From Tieghemiomyces parasiticus (lineage: Eukaryota; Kickxellomycota; Dimargaritomycetes; Dimargaritales; Dimargaritaceae): 57,994 nucleotides of DNA. Numbering within the stretch: position 1 is the first letter of the stretch; each line of letters opens with the position of its first letter. Positions 11,805 through 22,650 of the stretch are shown one piece after another. Location of the stretch: positions 1-57,994 of the forward strand of contig JANBPT010000195.1 in the NCBI GenBank assembly GCA_027575765.1. The letters are read 5' to 3'. Below the pieces are notes generated by a model. That model searched no databases. It was not told the DNA's origin and was given only the letters and a program-made list of their open reading frames with translations. The position numbers and the translations under genes were made by a program.

Positions 11805-14800
11805 TCACGGGGCAGGGGCGGATCCCGGTAGGTCCAAAGCGACCTTGACCTGGTCACAATGCCCATCCTGGGTGGTCATGGTCCGGTAAACCATAAACGT
11901 TACGTAGAAGTGCAGCAGTACCGTATACGCGACCAGAAACCGCCGGCCTAGCTTATTAGTGAGCAACAAGCGGCCCAAATTCAACGTGACCCGGTCGGCG
12001 GCATTAAGGGACCGATACTGCCGCTGCGACTCACGTTGCTGGAACACCTCAAAGGGGTTGCGCGCCGCTTCGTACAGACCACGGTACTTGCGGGTCACCG
12101 CCGCCAGCACCGAGTTGCGCGGCCCTGGGCGGCGGCTGCCCGTCCGAGGGGTCCGCGCCAAGGCTACGTTAGATGTCGGCAACGGCCCCAGGTCAATTTC
12201 CTCAACTTCATAGTTGTCGGCGTCGTCATCCAAGAGGCTGGACGAGGCACCATGGCGGTTGGAAAGGTGGGTAGCGTCGGCGCCACCGCCACCCATATCG
12301 ATCGTAGTCTGGAAGGTAGTAGAAGGAGTAGTAGACGTCAATTTTGTGTAGTCGCGATGGAAGGACAGCGAGGGTGTAAGGGGCTCAAGCTTAAAATCTA
12401 CGGTCCACATGGTAAAAAAAGGGGGGGAGGAGGGGTTCCAAGGTGCTCATCACGAGGGCAGGGGCCACCGAGAATGTCGCCCCTCCTGACCTGTGGCAAA
12501 CACAGACACCCCCTTCCGACCACCAGACGGCCGGGGGCCGGCCCAGCATCCAAAACTCACTTACGCGGGAGGCCATGTCGCTTTGATAGCTCTGCATGTA
12601 CCGAATCTTCTCATAGAGCTTCACGTTGTCCCCCTTCAGCGTCGCAAGCTCCGTCTTGAGCTCAGACGTTTCCGTGCGGTAACGCTCAATCGTCTGGTAG
12701 GGGAGAGGAGGGTATAGGTAGGGCAATGGTGTTCGATCAATCAGCACTTGAATTAGTTACAACCCTCCTCCTCCCTCTCCAAGTCGGGGGATCTTGGCCG
12801 AGCTTCCAGCACGGGGCTAGCGCGCCCATGACCCCACCCATACCTGCCCCAGACTTGTCAAGCAGGGCCTCACCCATCAGCTTTCTCGGTCTCCCCTCCC
12901 TCTATTTACTTACATCCTCAAGCTCCTGGACCTTCGTTTTGAGCCGATCCCGCTGGGTGGCTACGATCTGAACCAGCGGCAGTTTACCGGGCGACCCGGT
13001 CCCCGTAGCCAGGCCAGCACCACCAAACGAAGCGTTGCGCGACACGACCGGTGTGGCGGCCCGTACCAATGGGGACGTACCGGCGGCTAACGGGTGACTA
13101 CTCCCGCCCGCCTTGTGGGCTAGACCGAGGTTCGCTCGCGATGCGGACGTCGGACCCTCTTCACTGCGCACGTACCCTTCGTCGCCATCATCGCCCACAA
13201 CCCCGGTGGCATCCGACACGCGGGGTTCGATACCCATGAGGTGATCCTCAAGGGTAGCCACCAGGGTCTCCCGCTCGGCCAACTGAGAGCGCACTTTAGC
13301 CAGATCAACCTGAACTGCAGCCTGCTCCCGGTGGGCATCATTAAGTTCATTCTTGCAGTGCGTGAGTTCGGACTGTAGTTTCTTGTTGGTCTCGAGCAAA
13401 ATCTTTTCCAAGCTGTCTTCCACGCTGAGTCCGGGCGGTAGCTCCTCCGCGTCATCGCCCGGGTAATCTCCGGCGTCCCAGTGCGACAGAGAAAATTCGA
13501 CGGCCTTCATGATGCCGAGTTCCCGTTTGATGGCCTCGTAGTCGTCGACCCGTTTGAGGCTGGTCTGGAGGCGTAGGACTTCAGCCTCCTTGGCTGCCAG
13601 CTGGCTTTCGACCTGCGGAAGTCGCGTGGTCGCCCGCTCTCGAACGGCCAGTTCACGCCGGAGCCTCTCGGCCTCTTGAGTCAAGTAATCCACATTCTGT
13701 TCGAGCTCGAGGGTACGAGTCAGGTGGGAGCCGCCCGCCATATCGGCGTCGTCGGCGGCATCAGCAGGGGTTACCTGCCCGGCTTCCGTGGCCTCCCGTT
13801 TCAGTTTGTCGTTGGCGGCCTGCAGGCCGACAATTCGACTGTTGGCCCGGTCCAGTTCAGCCTGGAGTACGTCTGTCTCCGCCAGCCGTGCCATGAGCTT
13901 GTCGTCATAGCTTTGGTATTGGTCGATGACCTGGGCTTGAACCGAGTCCTGCGACGCCTGTAAATGTAACAGCTTACGATTGGCCTCGGTCACCTGTTTC
14001 TGCAAGGAAATTTCTCTGCGACAATAGAGGGTAGAGTAAGTGAGAAAAGGCGAAGGAAGGACAGGAGCGAGCTAGTTAAGCGAGAAAGCCAGGGAGCGTG
14101 CCAATGCCGCCAGCAAACCTGCAAGGTACCTGCCCCCTGTAGTGAAGGAAATCCCCGTTATACGAAACGCTGAGATCTTACCGGTCTTTTAAGTGCTGAA
14201 TGACGCCCTCAGTCTCCGCCTGAATCTCGCGCTCCTTTTCTTGGGTACGTTGCTGGATGGTTTCTTCCATCTGTGGGATATGGACGCATATCAGCACACA
14301 ACGTTAGCGATAGTCCCAACAGGCCTGGAGTTTGGGAATCCCCGAGCGCCCCGTTCTCATATGAATCGACACGGCCGAGGAAATAAAAAGCGGCCATCTC
14401 CTCATAATTCACAGGGGCGGGATCTGCTTACCTGGTTTTCTAGTTGCTCGAGGCGCGCCTTGGTCTTGGCACTCTGCGATTCCTGGCTCTTGGCCTTGCT
14501 CAGGTTCCGCATAGTATCGGATAGTTCCTTGCGGAGAAGTTTGTTCTCCGATTCGAGCAGCTCGATTGACCCTAGCTTCTCCGTCTCGGCCAGCAGCTGG
14601 TCAAAGAGCGGGACCGGGTCAGGCAGCTGGCCGAGCAGGCGGTAAATTTCGAGGTACGCATTCTCGGTGGCTTTCATTCGGGTGGTCAACTGGTCAATCT
14701 CATTTTGGTAGGCTGGTGTGGTTTAAATAAAAAAGGAAAATATTGCAACAGGCCGATGTGTCATTGGTTAGTGCGAGTACGGTATTGCAGCGATTCCGTA

Positions 14801-15436
14801 CCACCCTCCTTGCTGTCCGGGCCCAATCGCCCGATGCCATGAGCCCTGCGCTTACCTTTGAGTAGTGGTTTGACCTGGGCGAGTTTATCTTCATCTGGTA
14901 GCTTGCGGAAATCTGGGTAGAGGCGGTTGTCCCAACAGATGTGGTAATTGTATAGGCGTGGACAAATGATTAGCAGGATTACAATGTAATCTATAGGAGG
15001 GATAAAACGGGCCAGTTGTCACATTCGCTGTACTTGCGCAGTAAGGTTCGAGGTGTACTTACCTTTGGTCTTCTCGGCCAACTTCTTACGACCTTGTAGC
15101 GACGCCTTCTGGCGATCGACGATATCGAGGCTGTCTTTATCCAGGCCTCCCTGGATGGCGCCAAAGTCGATTTCTATAGTGCGGCGGGTGAGAAGGTATG
15201 TGTGTTAGGCATAGGCTTGCGAGAAGGGTTAGTTGTGGTGGTTCGAATCGGTGAGTTGCTGGCCATCAAGTCCGACAATGGCATGCCAGCTGGGAAAAAG
15301 TTGCGGACTAGTCTCCCAAAATTGATGTGGGTAGTACCATCTACATTTCGCTGGCGGCACGGCTATCGTAGTACTGGAAATACGTCGTACCTTTCCAGTT
15401 CTGAATCGCGGCATGGAGGGTCTGCGGTAGGGCCAT
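11805..15436 (-). CDS. COY1: CASP/Coy1-type Golgi coiled-coil membrane protein
   Basis: This is an eight-exon gene of about 799 aa. Exons are 15391-15436, 15063-15173, 14856-14912, 14432-14712, 14182-14270, 12914-14015, 12565-12693 and 11805-12389, and all junctions keep frame. CASP proteins are Golgi tethering factors with a long cytosolic coiled coil and a C-terminal anchor. Family signatures appear in order: IQNWKEIDF (start), QVKPLLK and YQNEIDQLTTR, then LPDPVPLF. These are followed by DYEAIKRELGIMKAVEF, LPLVQIVATQRDRLKTK and NVKLYEKIRYMQSY. The C-terminal domain has NPFEVFQQRE and one membrane helix (RRFLVAYTVLLHFYVTFMVY). The last splice is ambiguous: a GTGAGT donor (exon end 12561) with a TAG acceptor (exon start 12397) also keeps frame and adds three residues. 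Tiny 5' exons make N-terminal truncation likely in automatic models. Confidence 0.92.
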
Positions 15437-17451
15437 GGCAGGAACAGTAGGAAGAGGGAAACTAACGAGTATGAGGAGGATAGGGCCAGAGGCGGAGTGG
15501 CAGGATGAGCGCCACGGATTGAATGGTCGACGGGAGACTGGTGTGGTCAGCGTTGCCTGAGGTGCAAGGTAAGCGTTACAATGGCCAATGTCAATAATGA
15601 ACAGCGCGAAAGGAATGGGCGTAAGATTTCTTTTGGCTTATGCAGTGGTACAACAGAATGGCCTCAGAACCTCTCGCTGGCCTACCATATCGGGGCCAAC
15701 CAAAGGTTGTAACTCCTAAATCCAGGATCAAGGCTACCATATCAGCAGTCCTCCCTCCCATCCCAAAAACGTTCTCGACTTGAGTCCTTCAAAGTCCGTG
15801 GGCCAAGCTATTTAACCGGCTCGGGCGCTGCTGCCCTGACGGATTCTACTTCCCAAGGCCACCAACTGCAGCCTGATCGGTATACCTATACTATATCACT
15901 AACTACAATGAGGTCGAAACTGATAGCGCGACGTCCGTGGACAACACCTTGGCGGTAGTTTAGACAACGACCTAATGTCCGTCAATCGGGAGCGGTAGAG
16001 TGGGCCCGTATCGATATGCAGCCGCCAGCCTGTCGGGATTCTAGCAATTATATCTATTAATTCAATACCACGACTGAGAATGGACAGGTCTCCTCATTTC
16101 ATTGGGAAGAACCTCCTCCTTTTACCAGTGTCCTACCTAATCACAAATACTAAATATACCACGACTTACAATAACCCCCTACAGATCTGAGAAAATCGGT
16201 ACAACCTCGGTTCCAACGCAATCATGTCCTACGGGCTTTCCGCCCGAGAGCCTAGACGTCAAAAGAAAGAGTGACGGCCAGACGGATGAATGTTATTATA
16301 AATGAAAAGCGGTAGGTCCTCGCAGTGAACACATAAGTTCAAAAAAAAAGCCTATAACCGATTCCGGCGTCCATTGGGCTCAAGGCTAGGTCGTGATACT
16401 TGATATCCCACCACTAAAGAGAAACGACCGATCCACCAGGAGCGAAATGACGGAGGTTTGTATGCCAGTTTTAACCGAATGAGTGGGTGCGGCCAGGCAA
16501 ATGACAGCAGAGGGATGGCCCCCGTGGAAACCAAGCGAGAGACTGCACAAAATCGGGTGAAAATCAACAATAGTAGCATAACGACGAGCTCTACAGGTGA
16601 GCACGAACCAAGACCTCCAACCACCTGTTTATATGCACCCGTAAACCCCACCAAACCTTTCCTTCCAATGACATAGAAACTAGGGAAGAGGAACACCTGG
16701 CTGCTCAGCTGCCCGTTCTTTCAACAATTTCTTAACGTTCGACCGTCTCCTTTGTATTTGATGGTGAGTGATATGGATGGCCACACAGACTAGGACGCCG
16801 AAGAAGTGCGTGGTCCCAACTGCCAACGGCGACCAACCTATGTAATGACTAGTAAGTGAGGTTGGGTCAGCCTGTCTATCCAGCGGGTGAGTCCGACCTA
16901 GGGAGAGCAGGGAAGGCCACATCTGGGCAGTACATCGGTGCTAAACAGAGGCAAGGCTGCGCGGAGGAGTACCACCGGCTCGACATTCAGTCTCCCCCCC
17001 AGTTTTGACGCGTAGTGCCCTCCTTGCGCCCGTTTGGTGTAGCGAGTCTGCGTCCTAGCTTGGTGTACCTCAGCCTGCCATCAGTGGTGGTAAATCGGGA
17101 CCCATACCGAAATCGTTGGGGTGAGAAAAAAATATAGGAAATCAGGCCTGGTAGAGTTGTGCTGAGTAATAATGGAATGCACGATCCCCTTTCGCTGAGG
17201 GCCCTGTTGACTGACATGCCTAGTGTAAGCTATTCACGCCTTGCACCAATTTTGAGGCGACAAAACACCCCTGACGCAGTGGTCAGTTTATATTTCATAT
17301 CGTTGCCATCCACTTTGACCTAAAATCGGAATGGGCTTTTATTGCTTGATCCGCGAAACAAGACCGGATAATTCGGGTTAGGAAGCCACCGACGGTGATG
17401 TGCGATACCAAGTTGAGTTAGATAACATACTTGGGATACTTTGGATGTCGA
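15437..17451. other. Intergenic gap, about 2 kb
   Basis: I see no supportable gene. The stretch just above 15436 is the CASP promoter side. Short - strand open frames at 16352-16696 and 16680-16922 have no recognisable domain and unusual composition. Composition varies from GA-rich (15440-15560) to AT-richer (15880-16340). Possible regulatory elements cannot be told from background. Confidence 0.5.
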
Positions 17452-18453
17452 TTACCGGACTATGTGGACATACTTATCGTTTAGAGATCGTACTGTCCTG
17501 TCCATCTGGGCTGTAAAGTGATCGACGTCCTGAACGGGCTGGGTTAGGGACATTCCACCGAACGGGTGGCTATGACGGGCGATGCGGACCGCTAGGTCCT
17601 CACAGCGATCAGTACCAAAGTTAAACACCAGCTCATGGCGTAGCTCGGTGTCAGTGCCGGAGTTGCTTCTGTAAATGACGTACAGAAGCCTATGTCCAGG
17701 TGCCGCGCTACCTGCCGCGATGCCCCTGCGCATGGATGCCATAGAATAGATAATGTAGTCTTCAACCCGTCTGGGTGTTTTACGGCCATATTTCTCTAGC
17801 CTACTGCGGAACTTGTAGAGGTAGTTGCGATAATTGCCCACTGCGACATTATCGTAGTTGAGCAGCTGGCTGTTGGCGACGGACGTTGAACGGGCGGTCG
17901 CCTTAAGTTTCTGACATACACTAGTCAGCTTGACTACAGTCTTCGTAGCTACTCGGTATGGCGAGGACTGGTGAGAAGGAGGAGCGGGGCTGTCGTGGTA
18001 AGGCTGAACCCCAGAGCTGGGCTCCGATGCGTCGTTGATGAGTGGGCGTCCCGCGGGGATCTGTCTCGAACGGCTTTCCGAGATGGGCTGTAGAGGTACA
18101 AGAGGTATGGTGGGCCACGGAAGCTGAGGAGGATATGGTTCGGCCGGAGTGATTAACCGTGGGTTGGTTTGCTCTTCGCGAGGCAAGGCCGGTGACATGG
18201 CCCGCTCCAGTGAAGCGGACTCTTCAGCCGTGGTTGGGCGGTGCTCGGCCGATCTAGACGCCCGGCCAGGCCGCAGACCGGTCTGGGTCGACCGTAGCAC
18301 ACTCTCACGCTGGAAAGAGAATGTTGCAGGACCCCAGGTCGTAGGCCAGGAGAGAGGAGTGCGATTAGACACCTCCATACTGGCGAGGCCTGAGCCACCG
18401 CAGCTGGTGAACAGTGCCGGCCAGAAAAAACACAAAACGATGGAGAATCGCAT
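17452..18453 (-). CDS. Orphan secreted protein, Pro/Ser-rich N-terminal half
   Basis: This single-exon gene encodes 333 aa from the ATG at 18453; an ATG two codons upstream (18459) is also possible. The start MRFSIVLCFFWPALFTSCG is a clear signal peptide. Residues about 25-165 are rich in Pro, Ser, Arg and Glu and look disordered. The C-terminal half looks folded, with helices such as NYLYKFRSRLEKYG and VEDYIIYSMASMRRG, strands such as HRLLYVIY and HELVFNFG, and only two cysteines. I recognise no family. A TTATAA element near 18616-18621 lies about 160 nt upstream on the coding strand. Two-part architecture with a disordered spacer is common in fungal secreted and cell-wall proteins, but no role can be assigned. 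Confidence 0.65.
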   Translation of the reverse strand: MRFSIVLCFFWPALFTSCGGSGLASMEVSNRTPLSWPTTWGPATFSFQRESVLRSTQTGLRPGRASRSAEHRPTTAEESASLERAMSPALPREEQTNPRLITPAEPYPPQLPWPTIPLVPLQPISESRSRQIPAGRPLINDASEPSSGVQPYHDSPAPPSHQSSPYRVATKTVVKLTSVCQKLKATARSTSVANSQLLNYDNVAVGNYRNYLYKFRSRLEKYGRKTPRRVEDYIIYSMASMRRGIAAGSAAPGHRLLYVIYRSNSGTDTELRHELVFNFGTDRCEDLAVRIARHSHPFGGMSLTQPVQDVDHFTAQMDRTVRSLNDKYVHIVR

Positions 18454-20693
18454 GGTCACTTTGATGCGGTATAGGACAGTGGCTTAAAGGAAAGGTGCGG
18501 ATAGCCCAGTTGTTTTTAAATAAACAATAAAAGGGAACCGGTGGGAAAAGATCCTCGAAAATAATCTCGACCGGGCGGGCATGGATAAACGACCATGTCG
18601 GTTGGAGTAGTTGCTTATAAAGCCACGGCCGTTTAACCAGGCTGGCGTTGGGACTCGAGAGGGAGTGAGAATATAATCCCCCACTGGCACATCCAACTGC
18701 CAGTACGGTCAAACCGATGGTGGAAATTGACGCCAGGGGGGGATGGCTATGCCGGCTACCTGTCACAAAAGTACGACAGGTAACGCCGTTCGGGACACAG
18801 GAGGCTGCCTTGCGGCTTCCACCCGAACGTCTGGTGTGGTGAAGAAAGGGAGGGTTCTAACATCCCTGGCTCCCCCGAGCACGCCCATTCGGGAAGGTGG
18901 CACGCTGAGGACAGGCCAACTTAGTGTACGAGGATAGGGCGTGATTGAGACCGCCATCAACCCTGACCTCCCACCTCCTTTCTTCGTTTCATTTTGCCTA
19001 AACATCTTTTGCAAGGTCGAGACGGGCCTCACTCCTTCAATCCCTTGCCTCTCCATTCATTGGAATGATACTCCATCCTCTTTGTCACAACGACGCTTAG
19101 GAGCGGTGAAGTCTATAAGTAGACACCGTACAGATTGTGGTTGTGAGATGCCAATCGCAACAGTGCAGTGGCCGGCAAGGCTTGGGTCCACCGTCAGTAG
19201 CCGCTCGTCACCACAGACCACCATCCTCTTGTTTACTCCTATTTTCCATTTGAACTAAGTATAATAGTTTTTGGCTGTTTTGATAGACTGACCACCTAGC
19301 CACGACCATTTCCACCTCGCTTTGGTTGAACCTTTCTATTCTCCTCTCCTTGTGTTATACCATATCAGACTGAGAGCCATACCCTGATGAAAGCCGCACC
19401 GTACACTCCAAGGACCAAGTGGCCAGTCCAGTCACTTTTATGCCCCGAGGTGCCCAGCCTCTCTGGCTCCCTTCTCCACTTCCGCACCTTACATCTCCTA
19501 GCACTGCTCGGTAATGCGTAGCACTAGTCACCTTACAGTGGCTTTTCGTTTCTCCCAGTATACCCCATTCAACCAATTTACTCGTCTGGTTGGTGTTTAC
19601 CTCGTTTAGAGGTATCACAGTGGTCGCCGTTTATAGGAATTGCAACAGGAGGTGGTAGGGCCTAATTTAATGAAGGATACATAAAGAAATAGGACGCACC
19701 AGGTTGGCTGGAATCGGCAATCCTAAAATTGGACTACGTTTTGCAACTCAGTACTGTATTTTACATCCTCATTCTGCGTTTCTATTAATCCCAATCTCTA
19801 AGCCACTGCGCACTAACCAAGCGCAAGGGGCCCTTGTATCTATGTTTTTCTTTTCGGCTTACTTGGACTTTCTGATGTCTACGTCACTACTATTCGCAAT
19901 TAGCTAGCTTGCTCTTGTACGTACCACGCCTCTACCGAACACAACATACCTAGCTCGATTGTCCACTGGGCATAAATGGCGGGCTTAACAACAACATGGC
20001 ACTTGCTCCGCCAGGGAATGTGGCGTTAAGAAACCAGCGAGTAGCTGGCCGGGGTCTGCCATACTTTCCTCACCTCTACTTGCAACATATAGCATAGCAT
20101 TCCGAGGCCGGGTAGCCTTATCAACTGCTAGAACCCTGAACTCCTCAGCGACGACCACCAGGTATGCTGTGCGACCGGCTTCCTGAAACAGCATATGGAA
20201 GTCAATGATTATCTATTGAACGACACTACCGCTCACAATCCAACTTTGACCTGTCCCTACTGGTCACCCACTGGCTCTAGCCATCAGGAAACCTGTCCCA
20301 TGGGTGGTCCAGCGCCATGCCTGGTTAACTGAAACCACTCGGAACTCTGGGTGCCCAGTAACCAGCTCTGTGATATTAAGGGTGGCCTTTACACATAGTT
20401 AATAGGTACATGTGGGATTGCTCAGGGTTACAAGTATTAATATACTGGATGTTAATATGTAATAAGGAAACCACACTCTTTCCGCTTAATCAGTAATGTA
20501 AGGGCCCCTGATCTTACCGTGAGATTCAACGCCACCTTGGCTGAAACGATGAGCATCTTCGGCTTTCGAGAACAACAGGTCTATTTGGAAATGACAACAT
20601 AAACCTTGGGGGATAGCAGTGCCCTACCAACTTTAGTACAGCTTCGGAGAGTCCCGACTAGCAGTCTCCACAGAACTGGCTACGATTACACAG

Positions 20694-21197
20694 TCACCAG
20701 GATAGCAAGATCGTACGACAGCCGCCTCTATTGGGGTCATGCATGAGAGGCGGGGTGCTCTCCTTAGTCAGCCCATGCCAGCAATCCACTGGCAAAGTGA
20801 TACTTGGTGTAATTGTAGTAGACAGGGAAATGGTGGGAATACGCAGATTAAGCCACTTTGATTTTTCTTCAAAATTGGCAGCCATCCTGAGCTCTGTGAT
20901 TGGTGGAATTACGACCAGGTCCCCTCCCAGTCGTTTTATAAGCGTTACCTCCGGCCTAGCGAATTGGCTTGTGCCACTTGGCCCAAACCGTTTCATGAAG
21001 GTTGCTCCCAGCTTTTCCTTACGCATTATGTTCCCATCAACGTCCACGAGGATGCCAATTCTAAACCTTGGGTCCCCATGGCTATAGAGGCTGGTTCGGA
21101 CCCACCCTGATCCCAATGGGTGGATAGGAAATATACTGTGGCCAAAGTAACTTTCTGTCTGGTGGGTTATGCCGTCGAGGCGAGAAATATATACCAA
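20694..21197 (-). pseudogene. Possible degenerate coding relic, weakly like mitochondrial ribosomal protein uS2
   Basis: This isolated 167-codon open frame has no good start context and no obvious partner exons. Its second half reads RFGPSGTSQFARPEV, then a GGDLVVIPPITELRMAAN strand-helix and WLNLRIPTISLSTT. The order resembles the uS2 core, where a GTxTN turn is followed by PDLVVV(x)P and then xxIPTIAxxDTN. The conserved Asp-Thr-Asn is lost (STT) and the N-terminal HFGH/nucleotide-like region is not convincingly present upstream. If the resemblance is real, this is a decayed copy rather than a working gene. Chance similarity is also possible. A 118-codon frame on the opposite strand (20731-21087) is probably its shadow. 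Confidence 0.25.
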
Positions 21198-22104
21198 CGG
21201 TCTAACGATACAAAAGCTATCGCCAGTCTATTCAAGCCAGACATGGGCCGACACTATGGAATGTGTTCTAGTGTAAAAGGCGAGGCTCACGGCAGAGAAT
21301 ATAAGAGTCGGGTGTTTGGTTCCTATATGGCACACTGAATGTAGTGGCAGTCAAGGAAACAGTGTACCAAGTATTACTAAGCTGGCCAGATAACTAGGTC
21401 ATCGCTGCGGGCTGGTGGCACAGAATTGAACTGCCGACAAGGGGACGTGCATGGGAGGGGGGGGGGGGTAAAGAAGCTGCGGTAAGGTCAACGGGGCCGG
21501 ACCCATAGGTCGCTTCTACATTTTAGTCCGCTGAACAGGGTGTTAAGGCCTGCGTTGGAGATCTGGCACGTTCCTTGGGATCGGCAAGGACAACTACTAG
21601 AGGAGTACCGCAGCAGCTTAGCTGATGGCTCGGATGTCAAGACAGGGCCGAACCGTGGAAAGCGCTGACCTGCGAACTGTGGGGGTGATTCTGGCCCATC
21701 AAGGACATCATCGGGTGGACCTGAAGGTGATGGGTAGATAGTGCTATTATGCAGGTACCCGCGGGCTTCCCATAACCACCCGCAAGTCCCCACATATCTA
21801 TTCCCGCCAGCACACTAAAGAGAACTGTATATCCCATCCTTTTTTTTTCTCAGCAGCGGAGCGGATTTTCCGTGCCTCACTTACTGTAATGGGATAGGGG
21901 CGAAGGGTGCAAGCCTGGCCAATCGGAAATGGCTATGGCCCGAGTACTTGTAGATGGAGTCGCCACCCTTGGCCATCCGTCTCCCCTTGGGATTCATGCG
22001 TGCCGTACCTTACCTTACAGGTCGTGGTCCAACCGCCCTCCCACCCTTCGTAACCGTCGTTCTCTGGCATCGTCGTGCCGCAGCGGGACGTCTTGCAAGG
22101 CGCA

Positions 22105-22111
22105 TATAAAA
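22105..22111 (+). promoter_or_regulatory. TATA box candidate for the ABC transporter
   Basis: TATAAAA lies in a GC-rich setting 540 nt upstream of the transporter ATG at 22651, followed by a long pyrimidine-rich tract. It would imply a leader of roughly 500 nt, possibly spliced. The assignment rests on sequence and position only. Confidence 0.35.
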
Positions 22112-22650
22112 GGCTGGCCCCGCCACCCACCACGGCTCCTCCGTTTTCTGCTGCCGTCCATCTCGTCCTTTTGACACACCTCTCCAGTGATTAGGTCGCA
22201 CACCCCTGCGGTCTTACTCGCTTGGCTAGCTGTCCTACTCTAGACCGCGTTAGCCCGTCTGCTCCTAAGTCTCGGTCATTGCGGATGACAAATCGCTCTT
22301 CGGGAATTGACGTATCGCTGGCCCCTAGCTCCCCTTCCCCGCGTCTGTAATCCCCCCCCCCACCGCCTTCCCCCTGTCGCCATTAATATCGGGGAAGTTG
22401 GCGCCCTACCACTCACGTCATTGCCTTGCAAAGGCCTACTGCTTCTTGTGCTGCCCTACTCTGTACCCAAACCCCTTTGGCGTCGTTGCCGTTTAGTGTT
22501 CGCCGCGTCACCGACTTTTTAAGGTCCCACCGCCGTTTGGGAACGATACTACCTTCTCTTTTTATAGCCCTCCAGGTCTTCAGCCTTGTCCACTTTCCCT
22601 ACTTATTTGACACCTACCACCGACCCACCAGTTCCTTACACTGCAGTGCC

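Larger units (their letters stand above)
18460..22650. other. Gene-poor block, 4.2 kb
   Basis: No intact gene is supported except the candidate relic at 20694-21197. The first part (18460-18720) is the promoter side of the secreted-protein gene. From about 18950 the + strand becomes pyrimidine-rich, most strongly at 22000-22650 immediately upstream of the ABC transporter. A run of 12 G residues lies at 21457-21468. A TATA box on the + strand lies at 22105-22111. The many short open frames overlap and show no domain. Confidence 0.5.

Noticed and set aside
15230..15255. Another GGTTCGAATC word
   Set aside because: It lies in the first CASP intron and has no A box, anticodon arm or acceptor stem around it.
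21457..21468. Run of 12 G residues
   Set aside because: Simple homopolymer; several similar G or C runs occur in the gaps of this window (for example near 260-271 and 22350), so it is not distinctive.
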